From: an uncultured Flammeovirgaceae bacterium
GTDB lineage: Bacteria > Bacteroidota > Bacteroidia > Cytophagales > Cyclobacteriaceae
Length of the DNA stretch: 47,534 nt
Assembly: GCA_937899105.1 (NCBI GenBank)
Contig: CALBPF010000311.1
Location: 1-47,534 of the forward strand
Direction of reading: 5' to 3'
Numbering within the stretch: position 1 is the first letter of the stretch; every line of letters starts with the position of its first letter. The notes beneath the pieces were generated by a model. That model made no database searches, had not been told where the DNA came from, and saw only the letters and a program-made list of their open reading frames with translations. Positions 10,806 to 19,683 of this stretch are shown piece after piece. The position numbers and the translations under genes are program-made.

Positions 10806-12065
10806 ATGCGATCAAGTCTGATTCTTATAGCTTTTCTTCTTTGTGGCGTTTCTTCCTTTGCAAGTTATTTGATGGTACCAATGGATGAACGCCAAACGAA
10901 CCATCTTAAGGCTTACGGCATTGCCTATTGGGTGCTACAAAATGATATCGAAGTAGATTGGCTTTTGAACTACAGGGGTGGCAGCTTTCTATTTAAGTAT
11001 TATCAAAAATTCGAAAATGAGTTGATCATTCGTGGGGTGAGTTACGAGGTGATATCTGACGCTCAGTCCAATACTATTATTGAGGCTATAGCCAGCCCAA
11101 ACTCCAATGCCGATGTAATGCGCCTAGATAAATATCCGAAAATTGCCGTGTATTCACCTAAAAGCAAGCTGCCATGGGATGATGCCGTAACGCTGGTGTT
11201 GACTTACGCCGAAATACCCTATGAGGTGATTTTTGATGATGAAGTACTGAATTTGAGTTTGCCAAAGTACGATTGGTTACACCTTCACCACGAAGACTTT
11301 ACTGGCCAATATGGTAAGTTTTACAGGAACTACAAAAATATGCCCTGGTACATTGAGCAACAGCGAGAGTTTGAGGAGTCAGCAAGAAAGCATGGCTTTA
11401 GTAAAGTATCGCACCTTAAATTAGCAGTCGTAAAAAAAATACGCGAGTATGTTTCCGGAGGAGGCTTCCTCTTCGGTATGTGTTCTGCCACAGATACATA
11501 TGACATAGCGCTGGCAGGAGAAGGCATTGATATGATCGAACGTATGTTTGATGGAGATCCCGCTGATCCAAGAGCACAGGAAAAGCTAAAGTACGACGAT
11601 ACATTTGCCTTTGAGAACTTCAAAATCTCGAGAGACCCTTTTGAGTATGAATTCTCAAATATTGATAATAAGTACGCCGAGCGTGGGCTGAGAGAGGAAA
11701 ATGACTTCTTCAATCTTTTTGAATTTTCAGCGAAGTGGGATCCCATTCCAACTATGTTGACCCAAAATCATACCAGAGTGATCAAAGGCTTCTATGGTCA
11801 AACTACTGGCTATAAAAAACGCCTAATAAAATCAGATGTGGTAATCATGGGTGAAACCAATTCTATCAAAGAGGTTAAATACTTGCATGGGATTCATGGA
11901 AAGGGATTTTGGACGTTTTATGGCGGCCATGATCCTGAGGACTATCAACACTTGGTAAATGAAGAGCCCACAGATTTAAACCTTCATCCTAACTCCCCTG
12001 GTTATAGGCTTATTCTTAACAACATACTGTTTCCAGCCGCCAAGAAAAAGAAACAGAAGACATGA
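10806..12065 (+). CDS. Conserved secreted Bacteroidota protein, commonly mislabelled asparagine synthetase B
   Basis: The 419-residue protein has a signal peptide (MRSSLILIAFLLCGVSSFA) and therefore acts outside the cytoplasm. It carries blocks I recall as strongly conserved in Bacteroidota: HLKAYGIAYWVLQ, DWLLNYRGGSF, WLHLHHEDFTGQYGKFY, GGGFLFGMCSATDTYD, WTFYGGHDPEDYQHLV and a lysine-rich end (AAKKKKQKT). Databases often call this family asparagine synthetase B, but it has neither an N-terminal Cys glutaminase domain nor the SGGxDS motif of the ATP-PPase domain. The FLFGMCSATD and FYGGHDPED blocks are reminiscent of a class I glutamine-amidotransferase-like (ThuA-type) fold, which I offer only as a hypothesis. 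It ends one base from the convergent miaE stop. Confidence 0.85.
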   Translation: MRSSLILIAFLLCGVSSFASYLMVPMDERQTNHLKAYGIAYWVLQNDIEVDWLLNYRGGSFLFKYYQKFENELIIRGVSYEVISDAQSNTIIEAIASPNSNADVMRLDKYPKIAVYSPKSKLPWDDAVTLVLTYAEIPYEVIFDDEVLNLSLPKYDWLHLHHEDFTGQYGKFYRNYKNMPWYIEQQREFEESARKHGFSKVSHLKLAVVKKIREYVSGGGFLFGMCSATDTYDIALAGEGIDMIERMFDGDPADPRAQEKLKYDDTFAFENFKISRDPFEYEFSNIDNKYAERGLREENDFFNLFEFSAKWDPIPTMLTQNHTRVIKGFYGQTTGYKKRLIKSDVVIMGETNSIKEVKYLHGIHGKGFWTFYGGHDPEDYQHLVNEEPTDLNLHPNSPGYRLILNNILFPAAKKKKQKT

Positions 12066-12066
12066 T

Positions 12067-12660
12067 TTAGTGCATTCTGTCAGCCCTTACCTCAAGAGTT
12101 TTAAGTATTTCCGCTTCTCCTTTTAAAATTTCCTTCCAGCGTATTGTAACGTAATTTTCAGGCATATATTCCTTGGCCAGTTGCAGGAAGTTTTTGTAGT
12201 GTCCCGCTTCTGATACCATTAACTCATAGTAAAACTTCTGAAGGCTTTTATCAGATATATTTTTCCAAAGCAGGCGAAAACGCTCGCAGCTTCTGGCTTC
12301 AATTAGTGCATTGATAAGTAATTTTTCCACAAGCTGCTCTTCCCGGTTACCACCTTTTTTTTCCAAAGACGATAGTTTGATTACGTACTCATCTTTGCGC
12401 GGCCTACCTAAACCATAACCACGTTTTTTTAGCTCATCCAAAACACGTTCAAAGTGACTCCACTCTTCTGCTACTACAGGAGTAAGCATATCTACTAACT
12501 CCTGCTTTTCCGGAAACTTGACAATGAGCGATATACAAGAGCTGGCCGCCTTTTGCTCACAATAGGCATGATCGACCAGGATGTCTTCAATCTTCTTTTC
12601 GGCTATGTTTACCCAACGCGGATCTGTGGGCAACTTAAGTCCTAATACATGTTTTTCCAT
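12067..12660 (-). CDS. miaE: tRNA-(ms2io6A)-hydroxylase MiaE
   Basis: The 197-residue protein starts at the ATG at 12660; a longer frame to 12690 would overlap the porin gene and add 10 residues not seen in the family. It is a ferritin-like diiron enzyme that hydroxylates ms2i6A at position 37 of tRNAs reading U-starting codons. Candidate iron ligands are E35, E66/H69 (EWSH), E121 and E151/H154 (EAGH), with the typical ADPRW-like opening (PTDPRW) and CEQKAA. It begins one base after the stop of the porin gene upstream on the same strand, so it is very likely co-transcribed with porin and lpxK. Confidence 0.92.
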   Translation of the reverse strand: MEKHVLGLKLPTDPRWVNIAEKKIEDILVDHAYCEQKAASSCISLIVKFPEKQELVDMLTPVVAEEWSHFERVLDELKKRGYGLGRPRKDEYVIKLSSLEKKGGNREEQLVEKLLINALIEARSCERFRLLWKNISDKSLQKFYYELMVSEAGHYKNFLQLAKEYMPENYVTIRWKEILKGEAEILKTLEVRADRMH

Positions 12661-12661
12661 A

Positions 12662-14587
12662 TTAATCGTAAAATGACCAATCAAGACCAAAGTCTAAAAT
12701 CGGGCTTTGCCCAGGATATCCGGGCACAAGGAAATAACCGGTTCCATTAATAAACTCATACAAGTTATTGAATTTAAAGAAGAACCTGCCACGCTTCATT
12801 TGAGCATTAAGAAAGACATCCACAATTGGATAGTCAGGAACTTCGAATTCATCCTGAACATAAAACTGCATAATAGCCGGATCATAGGCATTGGCAAAGT
12901 AAGCTGACTTCCAATGTATATCAAATCCTATTTGTATAGGTAAATTTCCTTTGAAAATGGCTTTACCAAAATAAATTTGGCCGTTGGCAAAAATGTCCGG
13001 AATACGAACAACATCAGACGACCCTCCTGAAATAGTGGTGTAGACAAGCTCGGTATTAAAATTCAAATACTTAAGAAATTGCACCGATAACTCCACTTCA
13101 CCTGTTAAGACACTGATGTCTGAAGAAGCCTGAAGTGGTTGTAGTGATCTTGGTTCTGTAGAATCTACCTCTCGGAAATAGATATAATTGCTTAACAAAG
13201 TGTAAGAGGCTTTTGGTTTGATATTAAAAGGCCCACGTGTCAAATTCAAAGAACCTTTGACATGGGTGGTGAGAGGGTCGTCAAAATTGTTAACCCATAA
13301 ATCATAACGCCCCCGGTAAGCCTGCTGTATGAAAGTGGGTTGAGAAAGTGCAGTATAGCCCTCTGCCTCTATCCAGCGGTTTCGCATTGTGCCCCCAAGC
13401 TTGAAATTACCATCAAGTAAGTATTCGCCATAGGCATTGATGTAACTCAAGGAATCGTTTCCAAATCTCAGGTTAACCCCAATGTAATTCTCTAACGGCG
13501 CCGTCTCGACGCCTACTGTATCGCCATCTAACCACCTGTAGTCATAATCTATATCCTTTAGTTTGTAATAAAAGTTGTAGAACGTTTTACCAAAATCACC
13601 TTTGACACCCGCCTCATGCTGACGATATACAATTTTAGACCTGTCTTTGATTGGAATAGTATCCAATTGAATTTCACCACCAAAAAAAAAGTCATTCCCT
13701 TCCACACTTAAAAAATCATTTTGTTGCTTAAATCGGTTGTACTCATGATAGACCTGCAGTCCTTCCTTAATCTTATACTGATGATAAAGTTGATAATTTG
13801 TTCTAAGTTCGATATTCTCGGCATCGTTGAGAGCTGGTTGTCGATTGTCATCAAAATAAGCTTCAATGTCGTTAATATCATCAACGTCTACACCGCCAAT
13901 TTCGTCCACTGAGTGCCGTGTTCTTGAAAAGTTTCCGTAAAGTTGATAGCGTTGGTTCTTAGATCCATAGTTTCCACCAAACATATAATTTATACCCTGA
14001 ACATTTCGATCACCACGACCTGTGCTGCCGATTTGTTTATCAATGAATAACCCACGATAGTCAAAAAAAATGTTAGACCTTTCATTAATATTTCTTGTGT
14101 AGGAAGCTGCGGTCAATGACCGACCCTCACCTCCCCAGATAATTTTAAATCTAGAGTATGGCGATCTGGTGTTGAAATACCTAACCTTTGAATTGTCATA
14201 GGCATAAGGGCGGTAAATACTGTAACCTGCGGAAGCTCCTACGATTTCATTCTTAACAGGATAAATCGAATACATTGCCGTACCGATATTGCCGAGGTCA
14301 ACGTATCGATTCTCATATCTGGATACATACTGAAATTGCGTTTGATGCCAATCTAATATCGTGGTGTCAACTATTGAAGTAACCGGAATATTATATTTGA
14401 TATTATTAAAAATAATGAACTCGGTAGTCGTTGGACCATAGGTTTGTTGGGTAGAATCATCAAGTATACTCGATCCTCTACGTTGCTTGGGAGCTTCTTG
14501 TCTGCCTACATCCGGTATTTGTGCCATACCTTTCAGGCCACAAAAAATTAAGGCCAGCAAAAAAAGTCTCTTGAAAAACACGAACAA
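12662..14587 (-). CDS. Putative outer-membrane beta-barrel porin (Porin_10 type)
   Basis: The product is about 641 residues with a signal peptide (KRLFLLALIFCGLKGMAQ), a proline- and threonine-containing linker, and then alternating aromatic beta strands typical of a barrel, ending in an aromatic-rich strand (LDFGLDWSFYD). The conserved start of the barrel, LGNIGTAMYSIYP..NEIVG and the FNTRSPYSRFKIIWG block, match the Bacteroidota Porin_10 family as I know it. The start is uncertain: TTG at 14587 or GTG at 14581, both without a strong ribosome site. It lies 16 bases after lpxK and 1 base before miaE. What passes through it cannot be told from sequence. Confidence 0.85.
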   Translation of the reverse strand: MFVFFKRLFLLALIFCGLKGMAQIPDVGRQEAPKQRRGSSILDDSTQQTYGPTTTEFIIFNNIKYNIPVTSIVDTTILDWHQTQFQYVSRYENRYVDLGNIGTAMYSIYPVKNEIVGASAGYSIYRPYAYDNSKVRYFNTRSPYSRFKIIWGGEGRSLTAASYTRNINERSNIFFDYRGLFIDKQIGSTGRGDRNVQGINYMFGGNYGSKNQRYQLYGNFSRTRHSVDEIGGVDVDDINDIEAYFDDNRQPALNDAENIELRTNYQLYHQYKIKEGLQVYHEYNRFKQQNDFLSVEGNDFFFGGEIQLDTIPIKDRSKIVYRQHEAGVKGDFGKTFYNFYYKLKDIDYDYRWLDGDTVGVETAPLENYIGVNLRFGNDSLSYINAYGEYLLDGNFKLGGTMRNRWIEAEGYTALSQPTFIQQAYRGRYDLWVNNFDDPLTTHVKGSLNLTRGPFNIKPKASYTLLSNYIYFREVDSTEPRSLQPLQASSDISVLTGEVELSVQFLKYLNFNTELVYTTISGGSSDVVRIPDIFANGQIYFGKAIFKGNLPIQIGFDIHWKSAYFANAYDPAIMQFYVQDEFEVPDYPIVDVFLNAQMKRGRFFFKFNNLYEFINGTGYFLVPGYPGQSPILDFGLDWSFYD

Positions 14588-14603
14588 AGCTACTGAAATG
14601 GGT

Positions 14604-15635
14604 CTAATTTGAATATTTAAGAATGGAATTTCGGACTAATGTATCAAAACGCTTGCCATCTTTAATAAAGTATGCTTCTATGGGAAGGTAAAAGAGGCTG
14701 GCTCCTTTAATCAAATCTTCAAATTCCGGTTTTATGAGCTTGACCATGTCTTTTTCAGTTGTCACCAAGCTTGAACCCGTATCTAATTTATTAACCAATT
14801 TTGAGACATCCTTTTGAGTATATTCATAATGATCTTTAAAACCAATGTGCTCTGTAAGATTATAATGAGACTTTAAATAATTAACGAATAGATCAGGTTT
14901 AGCAATACCGCTAAAAGCAATTAACTTATCTTTTAACTGATCATCCGTACCGAATGATTTGAAATCTCCATATCTAATTCCGGTAAAAAAGATCTCAGCT
15001 TCTGAATTATACTTATGCACCTCATCAATTATCCGCTTTTGCTGAGATTCAGAGATTGAATCAGGGCACTTGGTAATAACTATGATATCTGCTCTTTTTG
15101 CCCCTAGTCTTGACTCCCTTAAACGTCCTGAAGGCAGAATGAAATCATTATAAAAAGGTAAATTAAAATCAGTTAGTAATATGTTTAGATCAGGCTTTAC
15201 AGAGCGATGTTGGTATGCGTCATCCAATAATATAACTTCGGTATCGGGTTTTTCTGATAAAATAAACGGTATTGCTAAAGCACGGTCTTCACAAACGATG
15301 ACATTTACATCGCTGAACTTCTTAAGTATTTGAAAGGGCTCGTCACCAATAGTTCTCGCAGTATCGTCATGACCTCCTATTCTAAAGCCTTTGGTCTTTC
15401 TACCATACCCTCTGCTAAGCGTAGCTAACTTAAATTTCTCTTGCAGCGCCCTAATGATATACTCAACCATGGGAGTTTTTCCTGTACCCCCCACAGTCAG
15501 ATTTCCTACAGAAATGACATTTGTCTCAAATGAAAAAGATCTTTTATAACCTATATTATAAAGATGATTGCGAAACCGCGTTATCAAATCATATAATAAA
15601 GTAAACGGAAAAAGTAGAATTACTAAAAAATGCAT
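14604..15635 (-). CDS. lpxK: Tetraacyldisaccharide 4'-kinase LpxK
   Basis: The 343-residue protein phosphorylates the 4' position of the lipid A disaccharide at the inner face of the cytoplasmic membrane. The N-terminal hydrophobic segment (about 3-20) anchors it. The P-loop is GNLTVGGTGKT (44-54), followed by SRGYGR (75-80) and the Walker-B-like LLDDAYQHR (137-145), with D139/D140 and H144 in the catalytic region. Length fits the family. It is the first gene of a minus-strand run with the porin and miaE, and diverges from the nif3-like gene over a 59-base spacer. Confidence 0.95.
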   Translation of the reverse strand: MHFLVILLFPFTLLYDLITRFRNHLYNIGYKRSFSFETNVISVGNLTVGGTGKTPMVEYIIRALQEKFKLATLSRGYGRKTKGFRIGGHDDTARTIGDEPFQILKKFSDVNVIVCEDRALAIPFILSEKPDTEVILLDDAYQHRSVKPDLNILLTDFNLPFYNDFILPSGRLRESRLGAKRADIIVITKCPDSISESQQKRIIDEVHKYNSEAEIFFTGIRYGDFKSFGTDDQLKDKLIAFSGIAKPDLFVNYLKSHYNLTEHIGFKDHYEYTQKDVSKLVNKLDTGSSLVTTEKDMVKLIKPEFEDLIKGASLFYLPIEAYFIKDGKRFDTLVRNSILKYSN

Positions 15636-15643
15636 TCCAACAG

Positions 15644-15682
15644 TTGCGGTTCAATAATTTGCATATTTTTGAATGACCGCAA
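15644..15682. promoter_or_regulatory. Divergent lpxK/nif3 promoter spacer with inverted repeat
   Basis: A perfect 7-bp inverted repeat, TTGCGGT at 15644-15650 and ACCGCAA at 15676-15682, brackets a Bacteroidota -7 element TATTTTTG (15664-15671, plus strand). A TTG at 15644-15646 lies 17 bases upstream of that element and could serve as the -33 region. The layout would let one factor bound to both arms affect the nif3-side promoter. Regulation is inferred. Confidence 0.4.
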
Positions 15683-15694
15683 ATTTCTTCTTTT

Positions 15695-16792
15695 ATGATC
15701 AGAATAAAAGATATTATTCGAGAATTGGAGACCATTGCTCCACGTTCCTACCAGGAGGCTTATGATAATTCCGGGCTTTTGGTAGGAAATAATGATACCG
15801 AGGTTAAAGGAGTATTAATAACGTTAGATGTTACAGAAAAGGTAGTGCAGGAAGCCATAGACCGATCGTGTAACGTTATTATAGCTCATCACCCTATAAT
15901 ATTTAAAGGACTCAAGTCTCTAACTGGAAAAAATTACGTAGAGCGAACTGTACTAATGGCAATTAAAAATGACGTTGCCATTTATGCCATTCATACAAAC
16001 CTGGATAACGTAAATAATGGCGTGAATAAAAAAATTTGTGATAAAATAGGGCTTAACCAAACCAGGATACTTAAGCCCAAAACAGGCTTAATGAGTAAGC
16101 TTATAACGTTTGTTCCACCGGAAGTAAAAGAGGAAGTACTTAATGCTCTGTATAACGCCGGAGCAGGCCAGATCGGGAATTACAAAAATTGCAGTTTCTC
16201 ATCCGAAGGAACAGGAACGTTTACTCCTTCGGTTGAAGCTAACCCAACCATCGGAACAAATGATAAGCCAGAGACGGTAAAAGAACATAGGGTTGAAGTT
16301 ATCTTTCCTTCATATCTTACAACTGGCGTGATTAACTCTCTTAAAGCTGCACACCCGTATGAGGAAGTGGCCTATTATGTAAGTACAATAGAAAACGAAA
16401 ATCAGGAGGTAGGCTCAGGTATGATTGGCATATTAGAAAACGAAATGGAGCCGATGTTTTTTTTAGAACTGCTAAAAAATAAAATGAATCTAAAATGTAT
16501 CCGTCATACTGAATTTTCGAGAAAAAAAATTAAAACTGTTGCTGTTTGCGGAGGCTCGGGAAGCTTTCTACTGCTAGCAGCTAAAGCTCAGTCAGCTGAT
16601 GTTTTTATCACAGCTGATTTTAAGTATCACGAGTTTTTTGATGCCGAGGGCGCTATAATAATCGCTGACATCGGACACTATGAAAGTGAGGTATTTACAA
16701 AAGAGCTATTACATGATATTTTAAGTGAAAAATTTGATAAGTTTGCGCTCAATTTGTCGAAAATAGATACAAACCCAATTAGTTATATTTAA
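15695..16792 (+). CDS. Nif3-like dinuclear metal center protein (YbgI/YqfO family)
   Basis: The 365-residue protein has the two Nif3 halves and an inserted PII/CutA-like domain (about 130-235), the long form found in Gram-positives and Bacteroidota. Metal ligands are visible: H65-H66 in IIAHHPIIF, D104 in HTNLDN, and H328/E332 in GHYESE. Family members form toroidal hexamers. The label GTP cyclohydrolase I type 2 is widespread, but the cellular role is poorly established. It is followed after 4 bases by the coiled-coil gene, a pairing I recognise as common in this phylum. Confidence 0.92.
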   Translation: MIRIKDIIRELETIAPRSYQEAYDNSGLLVGNNDTEVKGVLITLDVTEKVVQEAIDRSCNVIIAHHPIIFKGLKSLTGKNYVERTVLMAIKNDVAIYAIHTNLDNVNNGVNKKICDKIGLNQTRILKPKTGLMSKLITFVPPEVKEEVLNALYNAGAGQIGNYKNCSFSSEGTGTFTPSVEANPTIGTNDKPETVKEHRVEVIFPSYLTTGVINSLKAAHPYEEVAYYVSTIENENQEVGSGMIGILENEMEPMFFLELLKNKMNLKCIRHTEFSRKKIKTVAVCGGSGSFLLLAAKAQSADVFITADFKYHEFFDAEGAIIIADIGHYESEVFTKELLHDILSEKFDKFALNLSKIDTNPISYI

Positions 16793-16796
16793 ATAC

Positions 16797-17576
16797 ATGG
16801 AAAATACAGTAGCCCAAAAACTCGAAGCTCTTGTAAAACTTCAATCCATTGACTCTAAGATAGACGAAATTAAAAAACTAAGGGGTGACCTACCAGACGA
16901 AGTTCAGGATCTTGAGGATGAAATAGAAGGCTATAACACGCGACTAGGTCGTTTCAATGACGAACTACAGACTCTTGAAGATGGAATAAAAGGCAGTAAA
17001 ACGGGGATCAAAGAGTCTGAAAAACTGATTCAGAAGTACAACGATCAGCAGAAGAACGTTAGAAATAACAGAGAGTACGATGCCATCACGAAAGAGATAG
17101 AACTTCAGGAACTTGAGATTCAAATTTTCGAAAAGCGAATTAAAGAATCAGGTGCAGGCATTGAAAGTAAGAAAGAGGATATTGAAAAAATTCAGGCTCT
17201 CATTACTGAGCGTTCGGAAGATCTTGAAAGCAAGAAAAAGGAATTAGAAGAAATTCTTAATGACAGTAAGGAAGAAGAGTCCAAACTTCTTACGGAACGC
17301 GAAAAAGCATCTAAAAAAATTGAAGATAAACTACTCAAGTACTATGAAAAGCTTAGAATTAACTTATCTAACGGACTCGCTGTAGTTACAGTAAGAAGAG
17401 GAGCTGCAGAAGGATGTAATATAGTAATCCCACCTCAAAAGATTGCGGAAATAAAGGAGAAGAAGAAAATAGTTATTGACGAGCATTCAGGAAGAATACT
17501 TGCTGATGTAGATATGGAATCAATGGAAGTTGAAAAGCCAAAAAGAACTACAAGGCGAAAAAAGAGCGAAGCTTAA
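16797..17576 (+). CDS. Coiled-coil zinc-ribbon-family protein with decayed zinc site
   Basis: The 259-residue protein has a long antiparallel coiled coil (about residues 5-180, rich in E, K, L) followed by the position of the C4 zinc ribbon. In this family the ribbon normally reads CxxC ... CxxC, ending in CExCGRIL. Here the first pair is A204/C207 (AAEGC) and the second is D228/S231 (DEHSGRIL), so three of four ligands are lost while the surrounding IPPQ and GRIL remain. The tail is strongly basic (KPKRTTRRKKSEA). A nucleic-acid or tRNA-related role is suspected for the family, not shown. It is probably co-transcribed with the nif3-like gene. Confidence 0.85.
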   Translation: MENTVAQKLEALVKLQSIDSKIDEIKKLRGDLPDEVQDLEDEIEGYNTRLGRFNDELQTLEDGIKGSKTGIKESEKLIQKYNDQQKNVRNNREYDAITKEIELQELEIQIFEKRIKESGAGIESKKEDIEKIQALITERSEDLESKKKELEEILNDSKEEESKLLTEREKASKKIEDKLLKYYEKLRINLSNGLAVVTVRRGAAEGCNIVIPPQKIAEIKEKKKIVIDEHSGRILADVDMESMEVEKPKRTTRRKKSEA

Positions 17577-17591
17577 TTATTAGCATCAAAA

Positions 17592-19019
17592 ATGAAATAT
17601 TTTATAAAGGTGAGCCTTAGCGCTTGCCTTTTTTTATGCGTTCAAGTTGCTACAGGGCAAAATTTTATCATTAATAATTACCATAAGAATGCCTATGGAG
17701 CTATTTGGAATCTGGAAAAGCCAGAACCACTTGCTAAAGTCAATACCGATCCGCTAAGTATTTATATTAGCAGTTTACACAACGCTCTTTATGTCATCCT
17801 AAATGACGACGAAGCTGAGCTGGGTGCATATGAAAAACATTTCAATAAAATTGAGCAGCTTCTTGATAACGGAAAAGATGGAGCTGAAACGATTTTTGTA
17901 AAATCCGAAATCTTTCTGCATTATGCTTTTGTGCAATTGACGTTCGGAAACGAAATAAGCGCCGCTTGGATGATCAGAAAATCATATAAACTGGTTAAAC
18001 AAGGCATGGCACGGCATCCTACCTTTGAACCTTTTTTAAAGACTTCAGCGGTACATCATATAATCATGGGATCAATACCAAAAAAACATGAGTGGTTAAT
18101 GTCTCTATTTGGGTTGAATGGCAATATTAAAGAAGGACTGGAGCAACTTAACCAACTCATTACGGATAACTCGTTTTTTCAAAACGAAAGCATCGCAATA
18201 ACAAAGCTAATTGGCGTCTATTTATTTATTGAAAACAAGTCTTTTCCGGAACCGGAATTACCCAAAAACTCACTGTCCCATTTAATAGATGCGCTGGTCC
18301 ATTCTAAAAATGGAAATAATGAAATAGCGCTCTCCGAACTAAATGAGATTCAATCACATCAAAACCAATATCCGATAATTAACTACCTTACCGCTGAAGC
18401 GCTGTTAAGAGCTAGCCAATACCCAGCCGCTATTAGAACATATCAAAAATTTCTAAAATTAAGTAGGGGCGCTTCAAACATTAAAGATGCATACTTCAAG
18501 CTTGGGATTATTCATTATCTGACTAACAACTCCGATTCGACAAAATATTATTTCGATAAAGCACAACAGCAAGGTGAGCGAAAAAGCGAAGCCGATAAAC
18601 ATGCAGCAAAAGTTTTAAACAGTGACAGACTCCCCCGTCCACTGATACTTAAGCTTAGAATTTTAACCGATGGTGGCTATTTTAAACAAGCTTCACAAAT
18701 TGTTAAATCCGCTGATAGTCTCGAATTTGAACATTTTAATGATAAACTTGAGTTTGAATATCGAAAAGCTAGACTTTATCATAAACAAGATAGTATCAAG
18801 CAGGCAATAGACAGCTATCGCATAGTCATTCAAAGGTCCCCTGCAAAAGGATATTATTATGCCCCAAACGCCTGTCTTCAATTAGGCCTTATATATAATG
18901 AACTTGATGATCATGTTATGGCGCGAGAATACTTGACGAAAGTCAGCACATATTCAAAGCACGAATACAAATCAAGTCTCGATCAAAAGGCCAAAACTAT
19001 TCTGGCAAGTTTACCTTAA
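17592..19019 (+). CDS. Secreted tetratricopeptide-repeat protein of unknown function
   Basis: The 475-residue protein has a signal peptide (MKYFIKVSLSACLFLCVQVATG) and then an all-helical region with TPR-like units, clearest at residues about 245-330 (ALLRASQYPAAIRTYQKFLK, DAYFKLGIIHYL) and near the C-terminus (ARLYHKQDSIKQAIDSYRIV, ACLQLGLIYNELDD). No enzyme motif is seen. It follows the coiled-coil gene by 15 bases, so it may be the third gene of that transcript. Its last 23 bases overlap the convergent histidine phosphatase gene. Confidence 0.8.
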   Translation: MKYFIKVSLSACLFLCVQVATGQNFIINNYHKNAYGAIWNLEKPEPLAKVNTDPLSIYISSLHNALYVILNDDEAELGAYEKHFNKIEQLLDNGKDGAETIFVKSEIFLHYAFVQLTFGNEISAAWMIRKSYKLVKQGMARHPTFEPFLKTSAVHHIIMGSIPKKHEWLMSLFGLNGNIKEGLEQLNQLITDNSFFQNESIAITKLIGVYLFIENKSFPEPELPKNSLSHLIDALVHSKNGNNEIALSELNEIQSHQNQYPIINYLTAEALLRASQYPAAIRTYQKFLKLSRGASNIKDAYFKLGIIHYLTNNSDSTKYYFDKAQQQGERKSEADKHAAKVLNSDRLPRPLILKLRILTDGGYFKQASQIVKSADSLEFEHFNDKLEFEYRKARLYHKQDSIKQAIDSYRIVIQRSPAKGYYYAPNACLQLGLIYNELDDHVMAREYLTKVSTYSKHEYKSSLDQKAKTILASLP

Positions 19020-19635
19020 ACTCTATCAAGTGATCACTTGAATTGAATTTCTCAATGGTAAAGTGAACGCCACTATGATTCAAAAGGTATAAGCACAAAT
19101 TAGAGTGTTCAAACATATCCATAGAACGCAAAGGATAATTAAGCATTTGACAAAGTAGTACACGCATGGCACGGCCGTGCATACAAATCAACACCGTACC
19201 TTCATCTTCTTTTGACAAAATATGTTCAAGAGCGGGCTTTTGCCTATCACAAACGTCTTGTGGCGACTCTCCGCCTTCAATGCGAAGATTTATTTCACCA
19301 TTTTGCCATCGCTCAATTACCCTGTAATAATAGGCATCTTCTTCCGGTGTAATTACCATGCCCTCTCTTGTGCCCCAGTTGATTTCATTTAATCCTGAAA
19401 GTGCCTCGTGAGGAATACCTTTATTTATGAATTGTTCTACTGATTCTTTAGTTCGCCTGAGGCTGGAAGTATATATTTTATCAAACGGAGTGGTGTGAAA
19501 AGCGCTGTAAAAAGCTTTAGCCTGATCTCTACCTTTTTGATTTAAAGAGGCATCTATTCCGCTACCCTGAACAATCCCTTTCAGGTTATAATCTGTTTCA
19601 CCATGCCTAACCAGATATATTTTTTTGCTTTTCAA
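18997..19635 (-). CDS. Histidine phosphatase family protein
   Basis: The 212-residue protein has the phosphoglycerate-mutase-like catalytic set: the RHG motif at 10-12 with nucleophile H11, R60/R61 in SSLRR, the acid E84 in LNEINWG, and the second His H153 in CMHGRAMR. It belongs to the cobC/phoE/GpmB-like branch that dephosphorylates small phosphoesters. Substrate cannot be assigned from sequence; no cobalamin genes are nearby. The ATG at 19635 lies 48 bases from the divergent menI start, so the two share a short promoter spacer. Confidence 0.9.
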   Translation of the reverse strand: MKSKKIYLVRHGETDYNLKGIVQGSGIDASLNQKGRDQAKAFYSAFHTTPFDKIYTSSLRRTKESVEQFINKGIPHEALSGLNEINWGTREGMVITPEEDAYYYRVIERWQNGEINLRIEGGESPQDVCDRQKPALEHILSKEDEGTVLICMHGRAMRVLLCQMLNYPLRSMDMFEHSNLCLYLLNHSGVHFTIEKFNSSDHLIEFKVNLPE

Positions 19636-19683
19636 TTTGTCCGTATTTTAGGCCGCAAAAGTAGTGTTTTTTATCAATCGCCA

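Noticed and set aside
19639..19683. Promoter for menI with a TTTG and TAGTGTTT
   Set aside because: The TAGTGTTT does not fit TAnnTTTG at the final positions and the spacing is 22 bases; not strong enough to call.
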